DNA from: an uncultured Lentisphaerota bacterium
Lineage (GTDB): Bacteria > Verrucomicrobiota > Kiritimatiellia > RFP12 > UBA1067
Direction: 5' to 3'
Length of the DNA: 42,464 nucleotides
NCBI GenBank assembly: GCA_900320225.1
Contig: ONRL01000060.1
Span: 1-42,464, forward strand
The notes beneath the pieces are model-generated. The model did not search any database. It saw only the letters and a program-made list of their open reading frames with translations, and had not been told where the DNA came from. Shown here one piece after another: positions 1-7,579 of the stretch. The position numbers were made by a program, and so were the translations under genes. Position 1 is the stretch's first letter; the number at the start of each line of letters is the position of its first letter.

Positions 1-692
1 TCGTCGATGACGATCGGCGTCGGCCAGTTCTCCAACACGTACCGCGCGCTGGCCGGGTCGTTCTGGATGTTGCACTCGCGTCCCTGCGGGATCTTCCAGC
101 CCATCGCGTACCACGCCTTCACCTTCCGCTTCACGAGCGCGCGGCCGTCAAGCGGCGAATGCGCGTCGGACGGCGTCTGCAGTAGCCGTTTCAGGTTCGT
201 GAGGAAGCCGACGGTGCAGATCGTCACGCTACCGTCCGGCTGGGCGGCAAGGACCTGCCGGTAGACCTCGTTCGCGTCCGGCGCGTCGTTCGCGTTCCGG
301 TGGCGCCAGCGTCCTGGATACTTGGCGAGCAGACGCTCGTACTTGATGTGCGAGCGGTGCTTTTCCGATCCGCCGCCCACGCCCTCGCCCTTCACGGCGC
401 CGACGGGAATGTCGGGCCGCCCGTACCACCAGTTGATCAGCTCGACCGTGCCGGCCGACGCATTTGAGTGCGTGGACGAAACCGTCGCGAGGATCTCGCA
501 CTCCCCCGCGTCCGCCAGCTTGTGCAACACGGCCATCGCGCCCACGTCGTCGTAGTCGCCGATCATGTCCGTGTCGAAGATGATCTTCACGGGCGCCTTG
601 TCCGCCGCCGCGCAAAGCGCAAGCATTCCAACAGCAAGGAGGGCGGCTAGCTTACGCCCACAGTCTCGGGTCCGTTTTCTCGCTTTCGTCAT
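1..692 (-). CDS. Secreted nucleoside hydrolase-like protein (partial)
   Basis: The gene enters from beyond the left edge, so only about 230 N-terminal residues are visible. After a basic N-terminus and a hydrophobic stretch ending near residue 30 (signal peptide), it reads KIIFDTDMIGDYDDVGAM. This is the calcium-binding aspartate cluster of the inosine-uridine nucleoside hydrolase family (D40, D42, D48, D49). That family hydrolyses the N-glycosidic bond of nucleosides; a secreted copy would act in the periplasm or outside. The ATG at 692 was chosen because AAGGAGA lies just upstream. A -10-like TATCAT at 724-729 gives a short leader. It diverges from the glycosidase at 817. Family assignment is firm; substrate is unknown because the C-terminal part is missing. 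Confidence 0.82.
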   Translation of the reverse strand, partial: MTKARKRTRDCGRKLAALLAVGMLALCAAADKAPVKIIFDTDMIGDYDDVGAMAVLHKLADAGECEILATVSSTHSNASAGTVELINWWYGRPDIPVGAVKGEGVGGGSEKHRSHIKYERLLAKYPGRWRHRNANDAPDANEVYRQVLAAQPDGSVTICTVGFLTNLKRLLQTPSDAHSPLDGRALVKRKVKAWYAMGWKIPQGRECNIQNDPASARYVLENWPTPIVID

Positions 693-723
693 TTTGCGTT
701 CTCCTTATCGAACGTGTTTACGT

Positions 724-729
724 ATGATA
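724..729 (-). promoter_or_regulatory. -10 element of the nucleoside hydrolase gene
   Basis: On the minus strand the sequence reads TGGTATCAT, an extended -10 box. It ends about 31 nt before the ATG at 692, leaving a leader of roughly 25 nt that carries the Shine-Dalgarno AAGGAGA. Confidence 0.45.
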
Positions 730-804
730 CCACATCGGTCCGCCCGCTTCAAGCCGAGTGCGGGGTCTTGTTGATCACGGCCACACAGCAGCATGAAAAT
801 GCGA

Positions 805-810
805 TATAAT
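805..810 (+). promoter_or_regulatory. -10 box TATAAT for a leaderless glycosidase mRNA
   Basis: A perfect TATAAT ends 6 nt before the ATG at 817, so transcription should start on or next to the start codon. There is no room for a Shine-Dalgarno sequence and no clear -35 box. This is one of six genes in the window with the same 6-7 nt spacing. Confidence 0.6.
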
Positions 811-816
811 ATCGGC

Positions 817-2601
817 ATGAAAGACTTACGCAACATCTTGTTACTGATCGCGACTTGCCTGGCGGGGGCGCTGTCTGCGGAGAAGGTGGACGTGCTGGTG
901 ATACCGGGCGGCTCCGCCACGAAAACGGCCGACAAGACGGCGAAGGCATTCGCGAAATACTTCGGCGAGGTGGCGGACTCCCTCTCGCTGACGACGAACG
1001 CGGTGGAGGAGGCGAAGCTGCCCGACGACCTCCGCGCCGCCGCGGACGCGATAGTGCTCGGCTTCAACGCCACTGTCACGCCCGCCACGCTCAAGAAGCT
1101 GCGCGCGTTCGTGAAGGACGGCGGCCGACTCCTCGTCGCCTGCCGTCTGCCAAAGGGCGTGGACGAGATCATGGGACTCAAACAGACGGGGAAAATCACC
1201 CAGCGCGACGCGCTTGATCCGGAGCTCGCCGGCATCCTGCCCGTGGCGGGTAAGCTTCCGCCAGCCGCAAAGTACGCCGCGTTCACGCGTTGGGTGGAAT
1301 ACTCTGCACCAGTCGTGGAGCTGACGGGACCGGGCGAAGTGGTGGCCCACTGGGCGAAGGAAGGCGGCGCGAAGCGTGCCGAACCCGCTGTGGTGAAAAC
1401 GCCCGCCGGCGTGTTCATCAGCTATCTGTGGTTTCGAGGCGGCTCGCCCGCGCAACGCGATCTGCTGGAGGGCGTGTTCCGCGCGCTTCTGCCGGGCAAG
1501 GCGATCGTGCGCAAGCCCGATCCGGCGTGGCGCACGGACAAGCCCGCCCCCGTGCCGCCCAAGGAGCATCGCGGCGTGTGGAGCCACGCGCGCGGACTCT
1601 TCGCGAGCGGGAAGAACTGGGACGAGACGTGCGCGCTCCTGAAGGACCGCGGCGCCACCGACCTCTACATGCTCTCCGCGTGGGCGGGCGCGGCGTTCTA
1701 CGAGAGCGACGTCATCCCGCGCGCGCCGCACGTGGCGAAGTTTGGCGATCTCGTGAAGCAGGCGGCCGACGGCGCGCACAAACACGGCATCCGCATGCAC
1801 GCCTGGATCGTGTGCTGGCGTATGGACCAGCATGCGGACAAGGCGCTCGTCGAACGCGAGCGGGCGGCGGGCCTCTTGCAAGTCGAACGGAACGGCACGC
1901 CGCAGGACTGGTACTGCCCTTCCGCCCCGGAGAACCGAAAGAAGATGGCCGACATCGCCTGCGAACTCGCAACACGTGGCGTGGACGGCATCCATTTGGA
2001 CTTCATCCGTTTCGGCGACTCGCGGTATTGCTACTGTCCGCGTTGCCGCCGCCTCTTCGAGGAACGCATCGGCAAGAAGGTGGAGAAGTGGCCGGAGGAT
2101 GCGCGATGGGACGGTCCCCACTGGGAAGAATGGCTCGCCTTCCGCACGGACCAGGTCTCCCAGACGGTGGAGGAGACCGCGCGCCGCGTGCGCGCAACGA
2201 ATCCGAAGATCATCCTATCCGCCGCCGTGATCCGAAACACGCTGTTCCACAAAAAGCACGCCGAGCGGTACAAGGGCACCGGACGGCTGAGGTATCGCGC
2301 GTGGGCCCTGATGGGGCAGGATTCGTCGCTCTGGCTCGGAAAGAACTGGGTGGATTACGTCTGCCCGATGGATTACGACTGCGAGGGCTGGAAGGACATG
2401 AACGAGCTGGCGGCGCTCCAGAACAGCGTCGCGCCGGGGCGCGTCTATCCCGGCATCGGAGTCGCGGCCTGGACCTACCCCGGCGCCGACGCGGCGAAGC
2501 TCGCCGAGATGCAGGACTCCATCCGCGCCGCCGGTTGCGCGGGCAGCACGATCTACGTCCTCGACGACGACCGCGCCGAGTTCATCGAGAAATGGTGGTA
2601 A
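817..2601 (+). CDS. Secreted GHL10-type glycosidase with ThuA-like N-terminal domain
   Basis: 594 residues starting at the ATG that follows TATAAT by 6 nt; an upstream in-frame ATG at 793 lies before the promoter and is rejected. Residues 1-21 form a signal peptide. Residues about 23-230 resemble a glutamine-amidotransferase/ThuA-like fold (VDVLVIPGG, then AIVLGF and GGRLLVAC). From about 250 to the end it matches the glycosyl hydrolase-like 10 (DUF187) TIM barrel: RGVWSHARG, the HKHGIRMHAW strand, and GVDGIHLDFIRF with D395. A CPRC pair after this is unusual. GHL10 proteins are putative polysaccharide hydrolases whose substrate is generally unknown. Its 3' end overlaps the opposing GH2 gene by 20 nt. 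Confidence 0.8.
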   Translation: MKDLRNILLLIATCLAGALSAEKVDVLVIPGGSATKTADKTAKAFAKYFGEVADSLSLTTNAVEEAKLPDDLRAAADAIVLGFNATVTPATLKKLRAFVKDGGRLLVACRLPKGVDEIMGLKQTGKITQRDALDPELAGILPVAGKLPPAAKYAAFTRWVEYSAPVVELTGPGEVVAHWAKEGGAKRAEPAVVKTPAGVFISYLWFRGGSPAQRDLLEGVFRALLPGKAIVRKPDPAWRTDKPAPVPPKEHRGVWSHARGLFASGKNWDETCALLKDRGATDLYMLSAWAGAAFYESDVIPRAPHVAKFGDLVKQAADGAHKHGIRMHAWIVCWRMDQHADKALVERERAAGLLQVERNGTPQDWYCPSAPENRKKMADIACELATRGVDGIHLDFIRFGDSRYCYCPRCRRLFEERIGKKVEKWPEDARWDGPHWEEWLAFRTDQVSQTVEETARRVRATNPKIILSAAVIRNTLFHKKHAERYKGTGRLRYRAWALMGQDSSLWLGKNWVDYVCPMDYDCEGWKDMNELAALQNSVAPGRVYPGIGVAAWTYPGADAAKLAEMQDSIRAAGCAGSTIYVLDDDRAEFIEKWW

Positions 2602-5200
2602 CGCGCGCCGCTTCCGCGTTCCAGGCTGAGACCGACAGCTTGAACGGCTTGGCGGGATGCGACACCGTCACCGTCTTCGACTCGCCGGGCAGGAGCGAGA
2701 ACCAGTTGTCGGAATAGAACGAGGGGCGCAGCGGCTTTCCGTCCTCGCCGGTCAGGGCCAGGCGCGTGAGGAACGCGATCTTGTCGCCCGTGTTCGTCAC
2801 GGTCACGCGCAGCGTGCCCGCCGCGTCGGATGTCTGGACTGCCAGCGTCGTCCTGGGCAGCGCGGACAGCGACTCGAATCCCGCCGTGCACGGGCCGGTC
2901 AGCGCGTCCGGCGTCTTCGGATTGTACTTCTCCGGCGAACGCCAGTAGAACGTGAACGCGATCTCGCGCCCCGCCTCCCGCACGGAGAGGCGGATGAAGT
3001 GCGGCTTGTCGAGCGGCGGGAACTCAATCTTGAACGCCTCCACGCACCGTTCGGCGGGCACCGTGACGGACGCCGCCTTCTCCCACACCTTGCGGGATTC
3101 GAAGTCGTAGACGACAGCCGCCACCTCCACGGCGCGCGGCTCGGTCAGGTCGTTCGCGAGGCACACCATGTCGTCCAGGTAGTCATACTGCGCGTGGAGC
3201 GGCTCCAGCGCGTTCTGCGTGGCAAAGAGCGCGGGCGTCGGCTCCAGCGAATAGTCCCACCCATACGCCACCACCTTCGGCAACGGCACGTTGTTGTACC
3301 AGTACAGGACACCCGTCCCCTTCTCGTTCCGCACGCGGTTCCACACTTCCCAGATCGCGCGCGTGGCGTGGTAGTCGAGCGCCTGCGAGCGGCGGCAGTA
3401 GTCCTCCAGCGACGTCGCCTCGCCGTAGCACTTCACGAGGTCGTCGTGCACGGTGACCGACTTGTAGAAGTTGTTGCCGTCGCGGTAGGCCCACGCCTCG
3501 CGGTTGATCGGCCACAGGTCTTTCTCCGGCAGCACCTCGCGCAGGCATCCCGCCGTCGGCAGCACGGCCGTGCCGTATTCGGGGTTGAAGCCGTAGACGC
3601 GGCTGCCGCGCGGCGAGGCCGTGTCGTCGTAGTAGCGCATCGGGTTGAGCGAGTAGTAGGGCGAGCCGTCGTGCACGCCGTCGCACTCGCTCTGCATCAT
3701 GTAGCTGCGCGTGCCGTCCAGACGCTCCAGCAGCTCGCGGATGCCGTCCACTTCCGTCGACTCGTTGGAGCAGACGTAGTGGCAGATCGAGGCGTGGTGG
3801 CGGGTGCGCTTCACCTGGTCGGCCACGCACGAGAGGTAGAGCGCCGCGTCGTCGGGATGTGCCGTGTCGCCTGTCATGAAGAACTCCTGCCACACGAGCA
3901 GACCCATCTCGTCGCAGAGGTCGTAGAAGCGGTCGCTCTCGACGATGCCGCCGCCCCACAGGCGCACCATGTTCACGCCCTGCTGGCGCGTGAGGCGCAG
4001 TTCCGCCTCCATGCGCGCGTCGTCCGTCCGCAGCATCGCCTCGGGGATCCAGTTCGTCCCGCGGATGAAGATGCGCCGCTTGTTGATCCAGAACTGGCGC
4101 GCGCCATCCTTCCCCGACTGGTCGCTGTACGCCTCGCGCACGCCGAAGCGCCGGCGCAGCACCTGCTCGCCGTGGGCCGTCTTCGCGCGGCAGACGAGCG
4201 TGTACAGCTCGGGCCGTCCCTTGTTCACCGGCCACCAGAGGCGCGGGTTGGCGAGCGTCCCCTTGAAATGGATCTCGCGCCGCTCGCCGCGGTGGAGCTG
4301 CACCTCCTGGTGGAAGCGGAGCGGCGTTCCCTCCACCTCGATCTCCAGCGTGCCCTTCGCCTTGCCGCGGAACAGCCACCGGTCGCAGTTCGAGTTGATC
4401 GCCTCGACGGAGATGTCGAGCTCCGCCGACTTCAGGTCGTCCGACAGCTTCGTGCGCACGAACGGCGCGTCCAGGCGCACGTCGCCCGTCGCGAAGAACA
4501 CGATGTCCTTCCAGATGCCCGTGTTGCGGTCGCGGATGCCGTCGCGGAACGTGAAGTCCCACCCGATGCTCATCAGCATCGTCACGTTACGTCCGATCAG
4601 TCCGTCGCCGCCGTTGGCGTACTCGGCCATCCCCTTCGTCTTCCACTGGCGCGTGTCGCCGGGGATGTCGAGCGGATAGACCTTCACGGCCAGCACGTTG
4701 CGCGCGCCCGGCTTCGCGAAGAGGCTCACGTCCACCGTCTGACACGCGAACATGCCGGACGGAAACGCCACCATCTTGCCGTTGAGCCAGATCTCGGCGC
4801 GGTAGTTGATCCCCTCCGGCCGCATCCAGACGCTGCGCCCCTTCCAGTCCGCCGGCAGGTCGAACTCGGTGCGGAACCACGCCGTGTAGTAGTTGCGGTT
4901 GCCGTCCCCGAGGTCGGGGATGAGCTTGTCCGACTTGCGGTTGTTGAGCCCCCAGTAGGGTTCTGGCAGCTTTCCGTTCCGCACGAGCGTGTCGAGCACC
5001 GTCCCCGGCACCTTCGCGGGCATCCACGCGGCGGCGTCGAAGCCGGGCGCGGACACCTTCTCACCCGCGAGCGCGAGCGCGTTCGTGCCGTTCAGCATCC
5101 GCCATCCATCGCGCGGCACGACATCCGCCGCTGCCGTCCCGCCAACGGCCAACAGCACCGCGCCGACGCTACCAAGCACAATTTGCAGAACTCTTTTCAT
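2582..5200 (-). CDS. Secreted GH2 glycosidase, exo-beta-glucosaminidase-like
   Basis: 872 residues. Residues 1-24 are a signal peptide. Then come the GH2 sugar-binding jelly roll (YYTAWFRTEFDLP, IWLNGKMVAFPSG), the Ig-like domain, and the TIM barrel (NMVRLWGGGIVESDRFYD, LLVWQEF). The candidate general acid lies in CSNES (E480). The candidate nucleophile is E541 in GFNPEYG, placed like the nucleophile of exo-beta-D-glucosaminidases (CsxA type), and NTGIWKDIVF also fits that branch. Beta-mannosidase activity is the alternative. The ATG at 5200 follows GAGGA and lies 8 nt after the response regulator stop, so it is the third gene of a kinase-regulator-glycosidase operon. Its 3' end overlaps the convergent gene by 20 nt. 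Confidence 0.85.
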   Translation of the reverse strand: MKRVLQIVLGSVGAVLLAVGGTAAADVVPRDGWRMLNGTNALALAGEKVSAPGFDAAAWMPAKVPGTVLDTLVRNGKLPEPYWGLNNRKSDKLIPDLGDGNRNYYTAWFRTEFDLPADWKGRSVWMRPEGINYRAEIWLNGKMVAFPSGMFACQTVDVSLFAKPGARNVLAVKVYPLDIPGDTRQWKTKGMAEYANGGDGLIGRNVTMLMSIGWDFTFRDGIRDRNTGIWKDIVFFATGDVRLDAPFVRTKLSDDLKSAELDISVEAINSNCDRWLFRGKAKGTLEIEVEGTPLRFHQEVQLHRGERREIHFKGTLANPRLWWPVNKGRPELYTLVCRAKTAHGEQVLRRRFGVREAYSDQSGKDGARQFWINKRRIFIRGTNWIPEAMLRTDDARMEAELRLTRQQGVNMVRLWGGGIVESDRFYDLCDEMGLLVWQEFFMTGDTAHPDDAALYLSCVADQVKRTRHHASICHYVCSNESTEVDGIRELLERLDGTRSYMMQSECDGVHDGSPYYSLNPMRYYDDTASPRGSRVYGFNPEYGTAVLPTAGCLREVLPEKDLWPINREAWAYRDGNNFYKSVTVHDDLVKCYGEATSLEDYCRRSQALDYHATRAIWEVWNRVRNEKGTGVLYWYNNVPLPKVVAYGWDYSLEPTPALFATQNALEPLHAQYDYLDDMVCLANDLTEPRAVEVAAVVYDFESRKVWEKAASVTVPAERCVEAFKIEFPPLDKPHFIRLSVREAGREIAFTFYWRSPEKYNPKTPDALTGPCTAGFESLSALPRTTLAVQTSDAAGTLRVTVTNTGDKIAFLTRLALTGEDGKPLRPSFYSDNWFSLLPGESKTVTVSHPAKPFKLSVSAWNAEAARVTTISR

Positions 5201-5208
5201 CGCATTCC

Positions 5209-5937
5209 TCATTTCGGTGGCACATAACGGTACCCCACACGGTAGACGGTCTCGATGCACACGCCGTCGCGACCGAGCTTCGCGCGCAAACGGCAGATCG
5301 CCTGGTCGATTGAGTGCGTGGTTCCGAAATACGCCTCGCCCTCCCATAACACCTTCAGCAGATCGTCGCGGCTCACCACCTCCCCCGGCCGGCGCGCGAG
5401 ATGAGACAGGATCTTGTACTCGTTGATGAAGAGATCCTTGACGCGCCCGCGCGCATCGATCAGCTTGAGCCGGTTCGCGTCCACGCGGAACGACGCGAAC
5501 GAGAAGTCCCTTCCCTCGGAGATGTCTGCCGCCGCAGATGGCTGAGCCGCAGAGGCCGACGTGGCGGCATTCTGCCCTGCGCGCCGCAACGCCGCCGACA
5601 CGCGCGCGAGCAGCTCGTCGCCGTCGAAGGGCTTCTTCACGTAATCGTCGGATCCCAAACCAAGCCCCAGCACGACATCGGACTTCTCGCCCTTCGCCGT
5701 GAGCAAGATCACCGGTAGCGCGGCGTCCGTGCGGCGGATTTCCCCCAGCACCTCGTAGCCGCTCTTCTTCGGCATCATCACGTCGAGCAGGAGCAGGTCG
5801 GGTCGCTTCTGCGCCACTTGCGCGAGCGCCTCCTCGCCGTTGACGGCGAAGCGCACCGTGTGCCCCGCGCCCCGCAGGAGCGTCCTGAGCACGCTCCGCG
5901 TGGCGGGATAGTCCTCTGCCACCAGGATATCAGCCAT
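5209..5937 (-). CDS. OmpR-family response regulator
   Basis: 242 residues. The receiver domain spans residues 1-120 with acidic pocket E8/D9, phosphoacceptor D52 (LLLLDVMMP), the switch threonine in ILLTAKGE and the lysine in VKKPFD. A 25-residue Ala/Ser/Gln-rich linker follows. The C-terminal winged helix (residues about 150-242) has the family's INEYKILSHLARRPGEVVSRDDLL and VYRVGYRYVPPK. It should bind DNA when phosphorylated by the neighbouring kinase. The start at 5937 overlaps the kinase stop by 8 nt, so the two are translationally coupled. Its stop is 8 nt from the GH2 gene, suggesting the pair controls that operon; this is inferred. Confidence 0.93.
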   Translation of the reverse strand: MADILVAEDYPATRSVLRTLLRGAGHTVRFAVNGEEALAQVAQKRPDLLLLDVMMPKKSGYEVLGEIRRTDAALPVILLTAKGEKSDVVLGLGLGSDDYVKKPFDGDELLARVSAALRRAGQNAATSASAAQPSAAADISEGRDFSFASFRVDANRLKLIDARGRVKDLFINEYKILSHLARRPGEVVSRDDLLKVLWEGEAYFGTTHSIDQAICRLRAKLGRDGVCIETVYRVGYRYVPPK

Positions 5938-7264
5938 TTCCAGCCTCCTTGAGTTCAAGCGTGAATACTGTTCCACCGCCCGGCCGCGCCGCAACGGTGA
6001 GGTCGCCGCCCATGTCCCGCGCGTACGACCGCGCGATCGTCAGGCCCAGCCCGAAGCCGCCCACGGACGCCGTGGCGCTGTCGTCCGCGCGCCAGAAGCG
6101 CGTGAAGACGTTGCGCAACCCCTCGGGCGACAGACCCGGCCCGCGGTCGCGCACCTCCACGCGCACGCCGCATCCGCCCTTCTCGGCAACGACCTCCACC
6201 GGCGCGCCCGGCGCGTACTTCGCGGCATTGTCGAGCAGGTTGATGAGAATCGCCTTCACGGCGTCCGCATCGGCATGCACGGGCAGCGACCCTTCGGCCG
6301 ACACGGACGGCGCACCGTCGGGGAAGCGCCCGCGCATGAGCCGTACCACGGAGCGCACCAGCTCGGCCGCGTCGAAGTCCGTGATCGTATACTTCTTCGT
6401 GCGTCGCTCGAGGCGCGAGAAGTCGAGCAGTTCCGCCACGAGTCCCTTCAGGCGCACCGACTCGTCCGCAATCACGCTGTACGCCTCCTGGCGGTCTTCC
6501 TCGGACGCGAGGCGCCCCTTGCGCAGCATGTCCGCATACGGGATGATCGCCGTGAGCGGCGTGTTGAGCTCGTGCGAGACGAGCGACACGAAGTTCGTCT
6601 TCGTAAGGGCATCCAGCCGCGCCTTGTGCGCGGCATGGTAAAGCAGCCACACGACGGCGACGACAAGAAGCAACGCGATGCACAAGAGGCCGTAGCCCGT
6701 CAGGCGAATGACCACGGGGTCGTCAAACGGCAGATTCTCCGGATCGTCGAACGGGAGCATTTCCGGCTTGCCGATGAGGATGCCGAACACCTCAATCGCC
6801 TTGTCGGCGTTTCCCTGCAGGCGCTGCCAGGCCACCAGATGTCCGTCAAATTCCTGCAAGGCGCGCGGATGCGGCGTCTGCCCCTTTTCCTTCCACGAAT
6901 AGTCGGGCGGGAACTTCGCGGCAAGGTCTGGCGGGATTTCGAGGGAACACACAAGCCCCTTCCCCTTCACCCAGATGAACGCGCCCTGCGCGTAGGGTTC
7001 GTCCGCAAGCGTCTGGCGCAGGACATGCTCGCGCTTGGCGATGGATTTCTGGCGCACCTGCCCCTGCACGTCGTGCATGAGCGCCTTCCAGCGGTCGTTG
7101 CGCAGGTCCTCGAACGCCTGCCGGTTCGCCTCGGCCTGGTGCGCGCGCACCACCTGATTCGCCTCGATCTGCCGTGCGCACTTCAACAGCCACAGGCCCG
7201 TCGCCGCAAGCGAGAACGCAATCGCGGCGCCGATGATGGCAGTAATTTTCAGGTCTCTGTTCAC
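5930..7264 (-). CDS. Membrane sensor histidine kinase
   Basis: 444 residues from a GTG at 7264. That start sits 6 nt after a TATAAT box, so the in-frame ATG at 7282 lies upstream of the -10 and is rejected. Layout: TM1 at residues 7-27; a sensor region of about 160 residues outside the membrane; TM2 (GYGLLCIALLLVVAVVWLLY); the H-box SHELNTPLTAI with phosphorylated H231; then the HATPase domain with N-box NLLDNAAKYA, DRGPGLS and GGFGLGL. The sensor region matches no domain I recognise; it holds a repeated PFDDPENLPFDDP just before TM2. It is coupled to the response regulator by an 8-nt overlap. The ligand is unknown; a sugar released by the GH2 enzyme is possible. Confidence 0.92.
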   Translation of the reverse strand: MNRDLKITAIIGAAIAFSLAATGLWLLKCARQIEANQVVRAHQAEANRQAFEDLRNDRWKALMHDVQGQVRQKSIAKREHVLRQTLADEPYAQGAFIWVKGKGLVCSLEIPPDLAAKFPPDYSWKEKGQTPHPRALQEFDGHLVAWQRLQGNADKAIEVFGILIGKPEMLPFDDPENLPFDDPVVIRLTGYGLLCIALLLVVAVVWLLYHAAHKARLDALTKTNFVSLVSHELNTPLTAIIPYADMLRKGRLASEEDRQEAYSVIADESVRLKGLVAELLDFSRLERRTKKYTITDFDAAELVRSVVRLMRGRFPDGAPSVSAEGSLPVHADADAVKAILINLLDNAAKYAPGAPVEVVAEKGGCGVRVEVRDRGPGLSPEGLRNVFTRFWRADDSATASVGGFGLGLTIARSYARDMGGDLTVAARPGGGTVFTLELKEAGNG

Positions 7265-7270
7265 GGCTTC

Positions 7271-7276
7271 ATTATA
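7271..7276 (-). promoter_or_regulatory. Extended -10 box for the leaderless kinase operon
   Basis: The minus strand reads TGGTATAAT, ending 6 nt before the GTG at 7264. This predicts a leaderless mRNA beginning at the GTG for the kinase-regulator-GH2 operon. No good -35 is visible; the TG dinucleotide of an extended -10 may compensate. Confidence 0.6.
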
Positions 7277-7282
7277 CCACAA

Positions 7283-7439
7283 TCCTCGGATTGGAGACCA
7301 TGCCAGAATTCAAAAGATGTTCGTTGCGGGCACATCTCCGTTATTCACCGATGCGTATTGAGGTTGTGAAACAACCAGAACAACTTTCAAAAAACTTTGC
7401 CCTAAGGGCGCACTTTGAACATACCCTCTCTCGGAATCG
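7283..7439. other. Gap between the kinase promoter and the restriction locus
   Basis: No gene is seen here. Two hairpins are visible. GGTTGT-GAA-ACAACC at 7362-7376 has a 6-bp stem. GCCC-TAA-GGGC at 7399-7409 is followed, on the minus strand, by AAAG and a run of six T, and may terminate the restriction operon. Base composition is more AT-rich than in the kinase. Confidence 0.5.
7388..7409 (-). terminator. Possible terminator after the type III restriction operon
   Basis: On the minus strand a short GCCCTTAGGGC hairpin is followed by AAAG and TTTTTT. The stem is only 4 bp, so this is a weak candidate. Confidence 0.3.
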
Positions 7440-7562
7440 TTATAGTTTAAGAACTGGCAAAAGAGCGCGGGCGAGTGAACCCGCGCGCCTTTGGAAAAAC
7501 GGCAACAACTTCTCGCGCCAGTATTTGTACTGTTTCTTCTGCGCAGCGATCTCAGTCGCCAT
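7440..7562 (-). pseudogene. HsdS C-terminal tail fragment (type I specificity subunit remnant)
   Basis: A 40-residue frame begins 17 nt after the res stop and reads MATEIAAQKKQYKYWREKLL, then PFF. The pattern K-Q-Y-x-Y-[YW]-R-x-K-L-L-x-F is the usual C-terminal end of the second coiled coil in type I restriction specificity (HsdS) proteins. Nothing else of HsdS, and no HsdM or HsdR, is present. I read it as debris of a former type I system replaced by, or recombined with, the type III locus. The match rests on one motif recognised by eye, and the frame could also be a tiny gene of its own. Confidence 0.5.
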
Positions 7563-7579
7563 TGCTGTTGCCTCAAGAA

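Noticed and set aside
2657-5227. 856-residue plus-strand open frame opposite the GH2 gene
   Set aside because: It is the antisense shadow of a clear GH2 enzyme; its translation is low-complexity Arg/Val/Leu-rich and matches no family.
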